Below the pieces are notes generated by a model that was not told the DNA's origin, searched no databases, and was given only the letters and a program-made list of their open reading frames with translations. A program made the translations under genes and the position numbers. A DNA stretch of 37,466 nucleotides from an uncultured Bacilli bacterium (lineage in GTDB: Bacteria > Bacillota_I > Bacilli_A > RF39 > UBA660). Below are positions 9,581 through 18,232 of this stretch, in pieces (position 1 is the first letter of the stretch; each line of letters starts with the position of its first letter). The stretch covers positions 1 to 37,466 of the forward strand of contig CANRDE010000009.1 in NCBI GenBank assembly GCA_947629325.1. The letters are read 5' to 3'.

Positions 9581-10258
9581 GTGAAAAGGAAATATAAACT
9601 AGGTATTATAATTTTAATAAGTTCCCTTCTAACATATTTTATTTATTTTGCCAATAAGGAAGAAAAGTTAAGTATTGTAGCTTTTGGTGATGGAATTGCT
9701 ACAGGAGAGACTTCATATAATATTGATGGTATAAGTTATAATGATTATATAAAAGAATATTATGATAGTAAAAAAGTATTAAAAAACTTTAATTCTTATA
9801 CCAAAAAAAATTATAAAGTTAAAGATTTAATAAATGATATTAAAAATAATATAAATGATACCAAAACTTTAAGAATTCAACAAAACATTCACAAAGCCAA
9901 TTTAATTACTTTAGGAATTGGTGAAGAAGAAATAGTAAAATCAGCTATAACGAATGATTTAGAGGATGAATATATTACTCATTTTTTAAAAGAGTATGAT
10001 GATTTATTATTTATATTAAGGGACTTATCTGATGCTAAAATATTTATTATTGGTTTTTATGAAAATTATTATTTAGATAAAAGTAAGGTAATAATTTTAA
10101 ATTCTGAATTAGCTAATCTGGCTTTAAAATATGATTGTATTTTTATTAATATAAGTGATTTGATGTTAAATAAAGAATATTATTTAACCGATAAAACTTT
10201 TTATTTCAATTATAAAGGTCATCAAGCGATTGCGGAAATGATTGTTCATTCTCTATAA
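9581..10258 (+). CDS. SGNH/GDSL-hydrolase-like membrane-anchored protein
   Basis: N-terminal TM, block-I like AFGDGIATGE (Ser replaced by Gly), C-terminal FNYKGHQAIAEMI similar to SGNH block V (DxxH-like). Confidence 0.65.
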   Translation: MKRKYKLGIIILISSLLTYFIYFANKEEKLSIVAFGDGIATGETSYNIDGISYNDYIKEYYDSKKVLKNFNSYTKKNYKVKDLINDIKNNINDTKTLRIQQNIHKANLITLGIGEEEIVKSAITNDLEDEYITHFLKEYDDLLFILRDLSDAKIFIIGFYENYYLDKSKVIILNSELANLALKYDCIFINISDLMLNKEYYLTDKTFYFNYKGHQAIAEMIVHSL

Positions 10259-10263
10259 AATAC

Positions 10264-10291
10264 TTGCACGATTTAAAAAATATGATATAAT
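10264..10291 (+). promoter_or_regulatory. Promoter TTGCAC-N16-TATAAT upstream of rpmE
   Basis: Direct reading. Confidence 0.55.
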
Positions 10292-10312
10292 ACTAAAGAA
10301 CGAAAAGTTACT

Positions 10313-10329
10313 ATGCTTAAATTAAGCAT
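10313..10329 (+). promoter_or_regulatory. Perfect palindrome ATGCTTAA-A-TTAAGCAT in the rpmE 5' leader
   Basis: Exact inverted repeat 20 nt upstream of the rpmE start codon. Confidence 0.5.
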
Positions 10330-10348
10330 GGCGAGAGGAGACGAGAAG

Positions 10349-10558
10349 ATGAAAGCAAATATTCATCCTGAAATGAAGGATGCTACCGTTAAATGTGCTT
10401 GTGGAGCTTCTTTTAAAACTAAATCTGTTAAGGAAGAAATTCATGTAGAAGTTTGTAGTGAATGTCATCCATTTTATACAGGAGCCCAAGGAAAAGCTAA
10501 AAAAACTGGTAATATTGAAAAATTCAATAAAAAATATGGTTTTAATCAAGCTGAATAA
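10349..10558 (+). CDS. rpmE: 50S ribosomal protein L31 (zinc-ribbon, C+ type)
   Basis: [19 protein letters not shown]...[13 protein letters not shown]. Confidence 0.95.
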   Translation: MKANIHPEMKDATVKCACGASFKTKSVKEEIHVEVCSECHPFYTGAQGKAKKTGNIEKFNKKYGFNQAE

Positions 10559-10561
10559 TAT

Positions 10562-10582
10562 AAGAGCATATGCTCTTTTTTC
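10562..10582 (+). terminator. Terminator after rpmE
   Basis: AAGAGCATATGCTCTTTTTT. Confidence 0.75.
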
Positions 10583-10643
10583 TTTTAAAAAATACTTGGC
10601 ATATAATATTAGGATAATATATAATTAAATTAGGAGTGATATT

Positions 10644-11099
10644 ATGATAGTGTTTATAGCGTCAGATTATCGGGGAGTTGAAATCAAAAAAGAAGTTATT
10701 AATTATTTAAAAAGTAATGGTATAGATGTAAGAGAAATTGGCCTTCCCAATTTAGAAGTGGATGAATATCCAGACTTTGCTTTTAAATTAGGACACCTAG
10801 TTACTGAAAATAAAAATTCAATGGGAATATTAATATGTAATACGGGAATTGGCATGTCCATCGCCGCCAATAAAGTAAAGGGGATAAGATGTGTAAGAGC
10901 CACAAGTGTTGATGATGCATTTACCGGACGTAGTCATAACGATGCTAATGTCTTAGCAGTTGGGGCTAATTTAGGCTTTAATCTAATAAAAGAAATTATT
11001 GATTCTTTTATATCAACAAAGGGACCAACCATAGAAAGAAGAATAAACAGAGTAAATAAAATCATAGATTATGAAAATGGAGAATATAATGAATTATAA
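10644..11099 (+). CDS. rpiB: Ribose-5-phosphate isomerase B
   Basis: SDYRGVEIKKEV, GILICNTGIGMSIAANKVKGIRC, RSHNDANVLAVGA. Confidence 0.93.
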   Translation: MIVFIASDYRGVEIKKEVINYLKSNGIDVREIGLPNLEVDEYPDFAFKLGHLVTENKNSMGILICNTGIGMSIAANKVKGIRCVRATSVDDAFTGRSHNDANVLAVGANLGFNLIKEIIDSFISTKGPTIERRINRVNKIIDYENGEYNEL

Positions 11100-11274
11100 G
11101 ATATATTTATATGCAATATTCACATTTTTAAGCATATATATGTTATCTGGAATTAATTTTGAAAAAATAATGAAAAAAAATAAAACTTTAGAAATAAAAC
11201 TATTAATATTATTTTTAAGTTTAATGTTTTCATATTTAATAACTAATTTTATTGTTGATTTTTTAAATTTATAA
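11089..11274 (+). CDS. DUF1146 (YwzB-like) small membrane protein
   Basis: Two TM small protein with FEKIMKKN; located upstream of spoIID. Confidence 0.65.
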   Translation: MNYKIYLYAIFTFLSIYMLSGINFEKIMKKNKTLEIKLLILFLSLMFSYLITNFIVDFLNL

Positions 11275-11286
11275 TTAAGGAGACAT

Positions 11287-12195
11287 ATGATAAATAGAAT
11301 ATTAGTATTGATAACGGGAGTATTAAGTCTAATATTAGTTGTAATAAGTAGTAAAAGTAATACTACTTTTTTTAATACCATAATTAAGGAAAAGGATATT
11401 GTTATAAAAGATCCTAATTCCGCCGAAACAGAAACCTTAAATTTGGAAGATTATGTTATAGGAGTAGTGGCTGCTGAAATGCCAGCCTCTTTTAATATGG
11501 AAGCCTTAAAAGCCCAAGCTATTGCCTCCCGAACTTATGCTACATATAAAATGTTAAATAATACTAGTGATTATGATGTGGTAACAGGCGTTTCCAATCA
11601 AAGTTATATTACAATTACAGAGATGAAAGAAAAGTGGAAAAACGAATTTGACAAATATTATAATAAAATAAAAGAAGCAGTTAATTTAACTAAAGGAAAA
11701 GTAATGACATATAATGATGAAGTAATTGAAGCTTACTATTTTGCTATGAGTAACGGTTATACCGAAGAGGTAAGTTTAGTGTTTAACGAAAAAAGAGATT
11801 ATTTGCAAAGCGTTCAAACTATTTATGATAATAATAATATTAAAAACTTTGAATTTACCAAAACCTTTACTAAAGAAGAAGTTTGTTCATTATTAAATAT
11901 AAAATGTGATATCCTTTCATTTACTAATATTAAAAGAAGTGCAACTAATAGAGTATTAAGTATTAATGTAAATGGCGTTGAATTCAAAGGAACAGATTTT
12001 AGAACTAAATTATCTTTGCGATCTACGGATTTCGATATAAAAACTGACAATGATAAGGTAATTATTACTACGAGAGGCTATGGTCATGGAGTGGGGATGA
12101 GTCAATATGGGGCTAATGGCATGGCCGAAGCAGGTTATACTTATGACGAAATTTTAAAATATTTTTATAAAAATATTGAAATTAGTTCTATTTAA
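11287..12195 (+). CDS. spoIID: Stage II sporulation protein D
   Basis: VVAAEMPASFNMEALKAQAIASRTYA and GYGHGVGMSQYGANGMA. Confidence 0.95.
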   Translation: MINRILVLITGVLSLILVVISSKSNTTFFNTIIKEKDIVIKDPNSAETETLNLEDYVIGVVAAEMPASFNMEALKAQAIASRTYATYKMLNNTSDYDVVTGVSNQSYITITEMKEKWKNEFDKYYNKIKEAVNLTKGKVMTYNDEVIEAYYFAMSNGYTEEVSLVFNEKRDYLQSVQTIYDNNNIKNFEFTKTFTKEEVCSLLNIKCDILSFTNIKRSATNRVLSINVNGVEFKGTDFRTKLSLRSTDFDIKTDNDKVIITTRGYGHGVGMSQYGANGMAEAGYTYDEILKYFYKNIEISSI

Positions 12196-12243
12196 AGTAT
12201 AAAGATTAAAAAATAGTTAATACTTTAAGTAGGACGGTGAATA

Positions 12244-12876
12244 ATGAAAAAAAGAAAATTAAAAGGGTTTGTTTTACCAACTTTATACCTTCTTATAACA
12301 ATAAGTATCTTTGTTGGCGTAGTTATGTTAGGCAGTGCAGTTTCATTAGAGTCAAGGGAATATGATTATGGGGTTGGAGCCATTCAAGAAAATACCGAAT
12401 CTGTCGTTGGTGAAGAGACAAATGTATCTTCTAATATTGAGGCACCAATTAAAGAAAACGAAGCGACTATTGGGGTTCATTTTTATAGCAAAGATGATGA
12501 TGAAACAACACAACAAAATAGCTTAATTTACTACGAAAATACTTATTTGCCTAATACGGGAGTGCTTTATATAAGCGATAATAATTTTGAAGTTGAAACA
12601 GTTTTTGCTGGTAAAGTAACAGATATATTAGATGATGAATTCTTTGGCAAATGTATTGTTGTAGAACATTTATCTAATTTAAGAACATACTATTATGGTA
12701 TAGATAATATTTTAGTATCTGTAGGGGACGAGCTTACTAATAATACTGTTCTTGGAACCGCTAAAAATAATGAAATTATGAATAATAAGAAAAGTTTCCT
12801 TCTAGAAGTATATCATAATAATGAACTTATTAACCCTGAAACATTTATAGGAACCCAAATAACTAATTATGAATAA
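12244..12876 (+). CDS. spoIIQ: SpoIIQ-like protein with degenerate LytM/M23 domain
   Basis: N-terminal TM, C-terminal M23-like fold (FAGKVTDILDDEFFGKCIVVEHLSNLRTYYYGI... LLEVYHNNELINP), located after spoIID. Confidence 0.75.
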   Translation: MKKRKLKGFVLPTLYLLITISIFVGVVMLGSAVSLESREYDYGVGAIQENTESVVGEETNVSSNIEAPIKENEATIGVHFYSKDDDETTQQNSLIYYENTYLPNTGVLYISDNNFEVETVFAGKVTDILDDEFFGKCIVVEHLSNLRTYYYGIDNILVSVGDELTNNTVLGTAKNNEIMNNKKSFLLEVYHNNELINPETFIGTQITNYE

Positions 12877-12880
12877 ATTT

Positions 12881-12905
12881 AATCCCCTTTGGGATTATTT
12901 TTTTA
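12881..12905 (+). terminator. Terminator after spoIIQ-like gene
   Basis: AATCCCCTTTGGGATTATTTTTTT. Confidence 0.7.
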
Positions 12906-12958
12906 GGGTAAAGATAAATAAAGATTATTAAACGGTCGGTATAAAGGAGATAGGTAAT

Positions 12959-13546
12959 ATGAATAATATTTTATATTTAGATGACTATATAAACTTATAT
13001 AATAATAGAAATAAAGAAATAATAATATTTCAGCCATATAAAAAAACTTTAAAAAACGGTAAAATTATTGATCGAGTTAAATTTATTAAAAGTTTTACTA
13101 AATTACTTGCTAACAATAATTTAAAAAATAGTATTTTTGTTAATAAGATTATGGTAGTAATAAATCCTTTATGGTCAAAAGAAGATAAAAAAATAATTAC
13201 TGATATTTTAGAAGAATTAAATTATAAAAATATTTTGTTTATCCAAGAATTAAAATATTTAAAAATAAATAGTACTAATCTTTATATAAATTATAATAAC
13301 AAATATTTTTATTTATATTATATAAATGAAAAAGGTAATACAGAGATTAAACTTTATGACAATGATATAAATAACCACTTGTTAATAGACATAATAAAGT
13401 TACTTAATAAAAGCAATGTATTTATATACGGAAAAAATGTTCAAGAAATTGATAGTTTACTTCAAAATAGTGATATAAATTATTACTACTTTAATAATGG
13501 CGATAACTTAATTATAAATTTTATATTAAATGATAAAAAAGTGTAA
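12959..13546 (+). CDS. Uncharacterised 195-aa protein; possible degenerate, shortened MreB/Mbl (actin-like) homologue
   Basis: YKKTLKNGKIIDRVKFIKSFTKLL and KIMVVINPLWSKEDKKIITDILEELNYKNILFIQELKYLKI resemble MreB PL.(D)G.I.D and VVI.VPSG.TE.EKRA...A...AGA..V.LIEEP segments. Confidence 0.6.
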   Translation: MNNILYLDDYINLYNNRNKEIIIFQPYKKTLKNGKIIDRVKFIKSFTKLLANNNLKNSIFVNKIMVVINPLWSKEDKKIITDILEELNYKNILFIQELKYLKINSTNLYINYNNKYFYLYYINEKGNTEIKLYDNDINNHLLIDIIKLLNKSNVFIYGKNVQEIDSLLQNSDINYYYFNNGDNLIINFILNDKKV

Positions 13547-13708
13547 AGTTGAAAAAAATTTTTATAAAACTCTTTAAAATAAATATGCATTTTGGTAATA
13601 TAAAATTGTCCTAACGATTGATTTTGTCGATTTATGTAGTACGAATTTTATTGCAAATATAATTATTATTTGTGATAATTGAATCAGCAAAGGAAAGAGG
13701 TGGGATGT

Positions 13709-13921
13709 ATGCGCGGAAAAGTAAAATGGTTCAATAATGATAAGGGTTATGGCTTTATAGAATATGAGAATCTAGAGGATATTTTTGTTCACTATTCTGC
13801 AATTGTTAAAGAAGGTTATAAAACTTTAAACGAAGGAGCAGTAGTAAATTTTAAACTTGTTGAAACGTCTAAAGGTTTACAAGCTGTTGATGTAGTAGAA
13901 GAACAAAAAACTATTGCCTAA
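13709..13921 (+). CDS. Cold shock protein (CspA family)
   Basis: GKVKWFNNDKGYGFIEYENLEDIFVHYSAI. Confidence 0.95.
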   Translation: MRGKVKWFNNDKGYGFIEYENLEDIFVHYSAIVKEGYKTLNEGAVVNFKLVETSKGLQAVDVVEEQKTIA

Positions 13922-14016
13922 ATAGTTTTTTTAAGTGTATACGTTTGCATAGCTTTTCTGGTTGAAAATGTGGAAAAAAATAAAAGAGTACGGAATCGAT
14001 TGCATCTTAGATTAAT

Positions 14017-14043
14017 GGGGTGTCCTTTCGCCCCTTTTTATTT
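14017..14043 (+). terminator. Terminator downstream of csp
   Basis: GGGGTGTCCTTTCGCCCCTTTTTATTTT. Confidence 0.7.
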
Positions 14044-14084
14044 TGTTTAAAATGTTTTATAATATTTATAGGAGATGATTGATA

Positions 14085-14618
14085 GTGAAATATAATATAA
14101 GAGGAGATAAAATTAAAGTTACAAAGGCTATTAAGGATTATATAGAGGAAAAATTAGATAAATTAAATAAATATTATGAAAGTCCAAGTGAAGTTGAATG
14201 TAAAGCTTTAATTAGAAGTAAAAATAATTTACAGACAATAGAAGTAACTGTGCCATTAAATAAATTCATATTGAGAGCGGAAGTATCAGAAGAAGATTTA
14301 TATGCCGCTATAGATTTAGTAGTAGATAAATTAGAAGGCCAAATTAGAAAAAACAAAACAAAATTACAAAATCGTTATGATAAATCAGATAAATTAGATA
14401 TTAATTTTGATTTTGACCCGGAAGCAGAAGAGGAAAATGATCTTAAAATTGTTAAAAGAAAAGATATTGATTCAAAACCTATGGATGAAGAAGAAGCTAT
14501 ATTGCAAATGAATTTATTAAATCATGATTTCTTTGTATTTAAAAATGTCGATGAAGAATGTGTATCGGTAATATATAAAAGAAAAGATCAAAAATATGGT
14601 ATTATCAATGTAAAATAA
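14085..14618 (+). CDS. hpf: Ribosome hibernation promoting factor, long form
   Basis: S30AE/HPF N-terminal domain plus C-terminal MDEEEAILQMNLLNHDFFVFKN domain. Confidence 0.93.
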   Translation: MKYNIRGDKIKVTKAIKDYIEEKLDKLNKYYESPSEVECKALIRSKNNLQTIEVTVPLNKFILRAEVSEEDLYAAIDLVVDKLEGQIRKNKTKLQNRYDKSDKLDINFDFDPEAEEENDLKIVKRKDIDSKPMDEEEAILQMNLLNHDFFVFKNVDEECVSVIYKRKDQKYGIINVK

Positions 14619-14637
14619 GGCGTAAGCCTTTTTTATT
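14617..14637 (+). terminator. Terminator after hpf
   Basis: AAGGCGTAAGCCTTTTTTAT. Confidence 0.7.
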
Positions 14638-14718
14638 TGCGATTAAATTTTTTTTACAGAATAAATATAAACTTTGCGATTAAATAACAACGTGTTATAA
14701 TTAATAATGAGGTGGATT

Positions 14719-17205
14719 ATGGGACTATTAAAAAGATTACTAAATAGTGAGTATAAAGAATTAAAAAGATTTGAAGGTATTGCTAACAAAATAGTAGATT
14801 TAGAGCCAGAAATGCAAAAGTTAAAAGATGCTGACTTTAAAAAGAAAACGTTAGAATTTAAAGACCGTTTACAAAAAGGAGAAACATTGGATGATATTCT
14901 AGTAGAAGCTTTTGCTCTTGCTCGTGAAGCAGCTTATAGAACCATTGGCGAAAAAGCCTATTACGTACAACTTTTAGGAGGACTCGCTATTCATTATGGC
15001 AATATTGCTGAAATGAAAACTGGTGAAGGAAAAACTTTGACTACTATTTTTCCTGCATATGTTAATGCTTTGACCGGTGAAGGAGTTCACGTTGTTACAA
15101 CAAATGAATATTTATCAAGCCGTAATGCGGAGTGGATGGGACCAGCTTATGAATTATTAGGAGTATCAGTAGGAGTTAACTTACGCGAGATGTCTTCTAA
15201 AGAAAAACAAGATGCTTATAATTGTGATATCTTATATTCAACTAATAATGAAATTGGTTTTGATTATTTAAGAGACAATATGGTAGTAAGAAAAGAAGAC
15301 AGAGTTCAAAGACCTCTTAACTTTTGTATAATTGATGAAGTTGATTCTATTTTAATAGATGAAGCAAGAACACCATTGATTATAAGCGGGGGAAAATTTA
15401 ATTCCCGTAATTTATATGTTGATGCAGACCGCGCTGTTAAAAAGTTAAAAGATGAAGAAGATTATGATGTAGATGTTAAGACTAAAAATGTTTCCTTAAC
15501 GGAAGCTGGTAGCAAAAAAATTGAAAAAATATTTAATTTGAAAAATTTATATGATTTAGATAATACGGCCTTGGTGCATCATTTAAATCAAGCTTTAAAA
15601 GCTAATTATGGTTTTAAAAAAGATGTTGATTATGTTGTACAAGAAGATCAAGTTATTATCGTTGATCCTTTTACAGGTCGACTTATGCATGGCCGCCAAT
15701 TTAGTGAAGGATTGCATCAAGCAATCGAAGCGAAAGAAAATGTGACTATTAACACGGAAACCAAAACTTTAGCTACAATTACTTTTCAAAATTTATTTCG
15801 GATGTATAAAAAATTATCTGGTATGACTGGTACTGCTAAAACGGAAGAAGAAGAATTTAGAGATATTTATAATATGTATGTTATTGAAATACCAACTAAT
15901 AAAGAAGTAATAAGAGAAGATTATGCTGATTTAGTATATGCTACTAGCAAAGGAAAATATGATGCAATACTAAGATATGTTAAAGAAGTACATGAAACAG
16001 GAGAGCCTATTTTAATAGGAACAATTTCTGTTGAAGCTAATGAATTTTTAAGTGAGCTTTTAAAAAAGGCTGGTTTGAAACATGAAGTATTAAATGCAAA
16101 GAATCATGAAAGAGAAGCGGAAATCATTGCTAAAGCGGGAGAAATAGGAGCTATAACTTTAGCTACTAATATGGCCGGCCGTGGTACAGATATTAAACTT
16201 GGAGAAGGGGTAAAAGAACTAGGTGGCTTGTGTGTAATTGGTACTGAACGGCATGAATCAAGACGTATAGATAACCAATTAAGAGGAAGAGCAGGACGAC
16301 AAGGTGATCCCGGTAAAAGTCAATTTTTTGTGTCATTTGAAGACGATTTGATGCGTCGCTTTGGTACTGATAGAATTAAAAATATGTTAACTAGTTTAGG
16401 TATAGAAGAATCTCAAGCAATTCGTTCTAAAGCTTTAACTAAAAGTATTGAAACTGCTCAAAAAAGAGTTGAAGGTAACAACTATGATATGAGAAAAACT
16501 TTGTTAGATTATGATAATGTACTAAACGAACAAAGAGAAATTATTTATAATAGAAGAAATGAAATTTTGGATGAAGAAAGCATTCACGAAAGTATTTTAG
16601 GGGTCTTTAAAAATACGATTACCAATTTAATAGAAAGTCATTATTCTAAAGATGGCATTATTAAAGAAGAAGATAAAAAAGAATTAGTAGAATATGTTAA
16701 TGCTAATTATTTAAAAAATGATGCCTTAAAATATAATGTTATAAAATCTTTAAATGATGAAGAATTACGTGATAAAATATATGATTTAATTATTAATGAT
16801 TATGAGAAAAAAATGGTTGATGGCCCTATAATGAATGAATTTGAAAAAGCAATTTCATTAAGAATAATTGATTCTAATTGGGTAGAACATATGAGTGCCA
16901 TGGAACATTTAAAAGAAGGAATTGGTCTTCGAGGATATAGTCAAACTAATCCAATTCAAGCCTATACAATGGAAGGTTTTGAAATGTTTGATGAGTTATT
17001 AATAAAAATTGAAGATTTGACAGCTCAATTTTTATTAAAAGCTGAAGTAAAACAAAACATTGAAAGAAAGCAAACCTTAAATGGGGTAGCAAATGATGGT
17101 AAAGAACAAATTAAGGGCAAACCTAAAAAAGTTGTAAAAATAGGTAGAAATGAACCATGTCCTTGCGGAAGTGGTAAGAAATACAAGAATTGTTGTGGGA
17201 AATAG
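14719..17205 (+). CDS. secA: Preprotein translocase subunit SecA
   Basis: MKTGEGKTLT, DEVDSILIDEARTPLIISG, NMAGRGTDIKL, C-terminal SEC-C zinc motif RNEPCPCGSGKKYKNCCGK. Confidence 0.98.
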   Translation: MGLLKRLLNSEYKELKRFEGIANKIVDLEPEMQKLKDADFKKKTLEFKDRLQKGETLDDILVEAFALAREAAYRTIGEKAYYVQLLGGLAIHYGNIAEMKTGEGKTLTTIFPAYVNALTGEGVHVVTTNEYLSSRNAEWMGPAYELLGVSVGVNLREMSSKEKQDAYNCDILYSTNNEIGFDYLRDNMVVRKEDRVQRPLNFCIIDEVDSILIDEARTPLIISGGKFNSRNLYVDADRAVKKLKDEEDYDVDVKTKNVSLTEAGSKKIEKIFNLKNLYDLDNTALVHHLNQALKANYGFKKDVDYVVQEDQVIIVDPFTGRLMHGRQFSEGLHQAIEAKENVTINTETKTLATITFQNLFRMYKKLSGMTGTAKTEEEEFRDIYNMYVIEIPTNKEVIREDYADLVYATSKGKYDAILRYVKEVHETGEPILIGTISVEANEFLSELLKKAGLKHEVLNAKNHEREAEIIAKAGEIGAITLATNMAGRGTDIKLGEGVKELGGLCVIGTERHESRRIDNQLRGRAGRQGDPGKSQFFVSFEDDLMRRFGTDRIKNMLTSLGIEESQAIRSKALTKSIETAQKRVEGNNYDMRKTLLDYDNVLNEQREIIYNRRNEILDEESIHESILGVFKNTITNLIESHYSKDGIIKEEDKKELVEYVNANYLKNDALKYNVIKSLNDEELRDKIYDLIINDYEKKMVDGPIMNEFEKAISLRIIDSNWVEHMSAMEHLKEGIGLRGYSQTNPIQAYTMEGFEMFDELLIKIEDLTAQFLLKAEVKQNIERKQTLNGVANDGKEQIKGKPKKVVKIGRNEPCPCGSGKKYKNCCGK

Positions 17206-17227
17206 TAGGTTTTATAAGGGTTTGCGA
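17167..17227 (+). repeat. Copy 1 of secA 3'-end / putative attachment-site repeat (SEC-C codons + stop + downstream core)
   Basis: 61-nt segment; last 25 nt (TAGTAGGTTTTATAAGGGTTTGCGA) identical to copy 2. Confidence 0.8.
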
Positions 17228-17338
17228 AGATTTTACAAGTAGAAAAATGAGTGAAAATTGCTAATATTTCAAAAATGTTTGCAAAATGTTTGCAAAAAAA
17301 TGAAATGTTTGCAAGAACACCCTTAAAACCCTTATAAA
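17211..17338. repeat. 13-bp perfect inverted repeat TTTATAAGGGTTT (17211-17223) / AAACCCTTATAAA (17326-17338) flanking ATGTTTGCAA iterons (17275, 17286, 17305)
   Basis: Direct reading. Confidence 0.7.
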
Positions 17339-17378
17339 TAAAGGAATTCTCATTGCAAACAATTATGCAAACAAAAAT

Positions 17379-17404
17379 GTCAGCATCAATGTTGGCGTTT
17401 TTTG
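17379..17404 (+). terminator. Terminator-like hairpin downstream of secA
   Basis: GTCAGC-atcaat-GTTGGC followed by T6 (two G-T wobbles). Confidence 0.5.
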
Positions 17405-17502
17405 TTGCTCCTTTTACTAAAAGTGTTATTTGGATTATTGAATAAAAGAATATTGTCAGGTTAATTTAAAGTATAATACCATAGAAGGATATAAAAGAAT
17501 TA

Positions 17503-17790
17503 TCAGAATCCATGTTAACCTAAACCTGGATGTTATCCTTTAAAACAAATAATATCAGCAACAATTCAAGAATTTATTAATAGACTTTATATTGAAGGAA
17601 GTTATTCTAAAAATTATTTAAAAAAGATTTTAAAAGTAATAAAAGTTTCATTAAGTTATGCTGCTGATGTTGTGGAATTTATAAAATATAATCCAGCATT
17701 AAAAGTTAAAATACCAAAATATGATATTCCTGTAAGTGATTCTGTTCATATTTTTACACCAGTAGATATTTATGGGTAATTTATTCAACG
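17503..17790 (+). pseudogene. Tyrosine-type integrase relic (SAM-like core-binding domain)
   Basis: Frame ISATIQEFINRLYIEGSYSKNYLKKILKVIKVSLSYAADVVEFIKYNPALKVKIPKYDIPVSDSVHIFTP resembles ICE/phage integrase core-binding domains; no intact ORF. Confidence 0.7.
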
Positions 17791-17878
17791 ATTTCTAAAG
17801 GATTATGAGTAAAAGGCCTTTGTCAGTTCACATCATACATTTTAAAAAAAGTGGAATGAAATAAAAGATTTAGACGAA

Positions 17879-18010
17879 GATGGAAATAAGAGTAGAATAT
17901 GATGATTCAAAAGAACCAATGGGAAAAAAATTAGATAGAGTAATATTATGAAAAATCCTATAATTTTAATATTAGGAGATAAGGAAAGAGATAATAATTT
18001 GATTAGTTAA
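17879..18010 (+). pseudogene. Frameshifted fragment resembling the anticodon-binding domain of a class II aminoacyl-tRNA synthetase (ThrRS-like)
   Basis: MEIRVEYDDSKEPMGKKLDRVIL / (frameshift) / MKNPIILILGDKERDNNLIS* matches the ThrRS pattern RVE.DDRNE.LG.K.R...L.K.PY.L..GDKE..NN..S. Confidence 0.45.
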
Positions 18011-18232
18011 AAAATCTTTTTTTAGTTTTTGAAACCATTTATTTTTAAAGTCATTTTTTATTTGAAAATAGAAGGATATATGATAAAATATGTTTATAGG
18101 ATAGTAAAATTAGAAGCATAAAAAAGAGTATTTATACTTTAGATACGGATTCACATATATGATAAATAGATAAGAATAGGAAGGCTTCATGTTCTATTTT
18201 CCAGGATTGAAATGTAGAAAGAAGGAGTTTGA

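Noticed and set aside
13922-14016. Possible small RNA between csp and its terminator
   Set aside because: Only about 95 nt of 3' UTR with no recognised fold or independent promoter.
17889-18010. Possible UGA-as-Trp recoding (Mollicutes code)
   Set aside because: prfB with its UGA frameshift is present, and UGA terminates intact genes (e.g. CDF transporter and YtaF-like); the break here is a frameshift in a relic.
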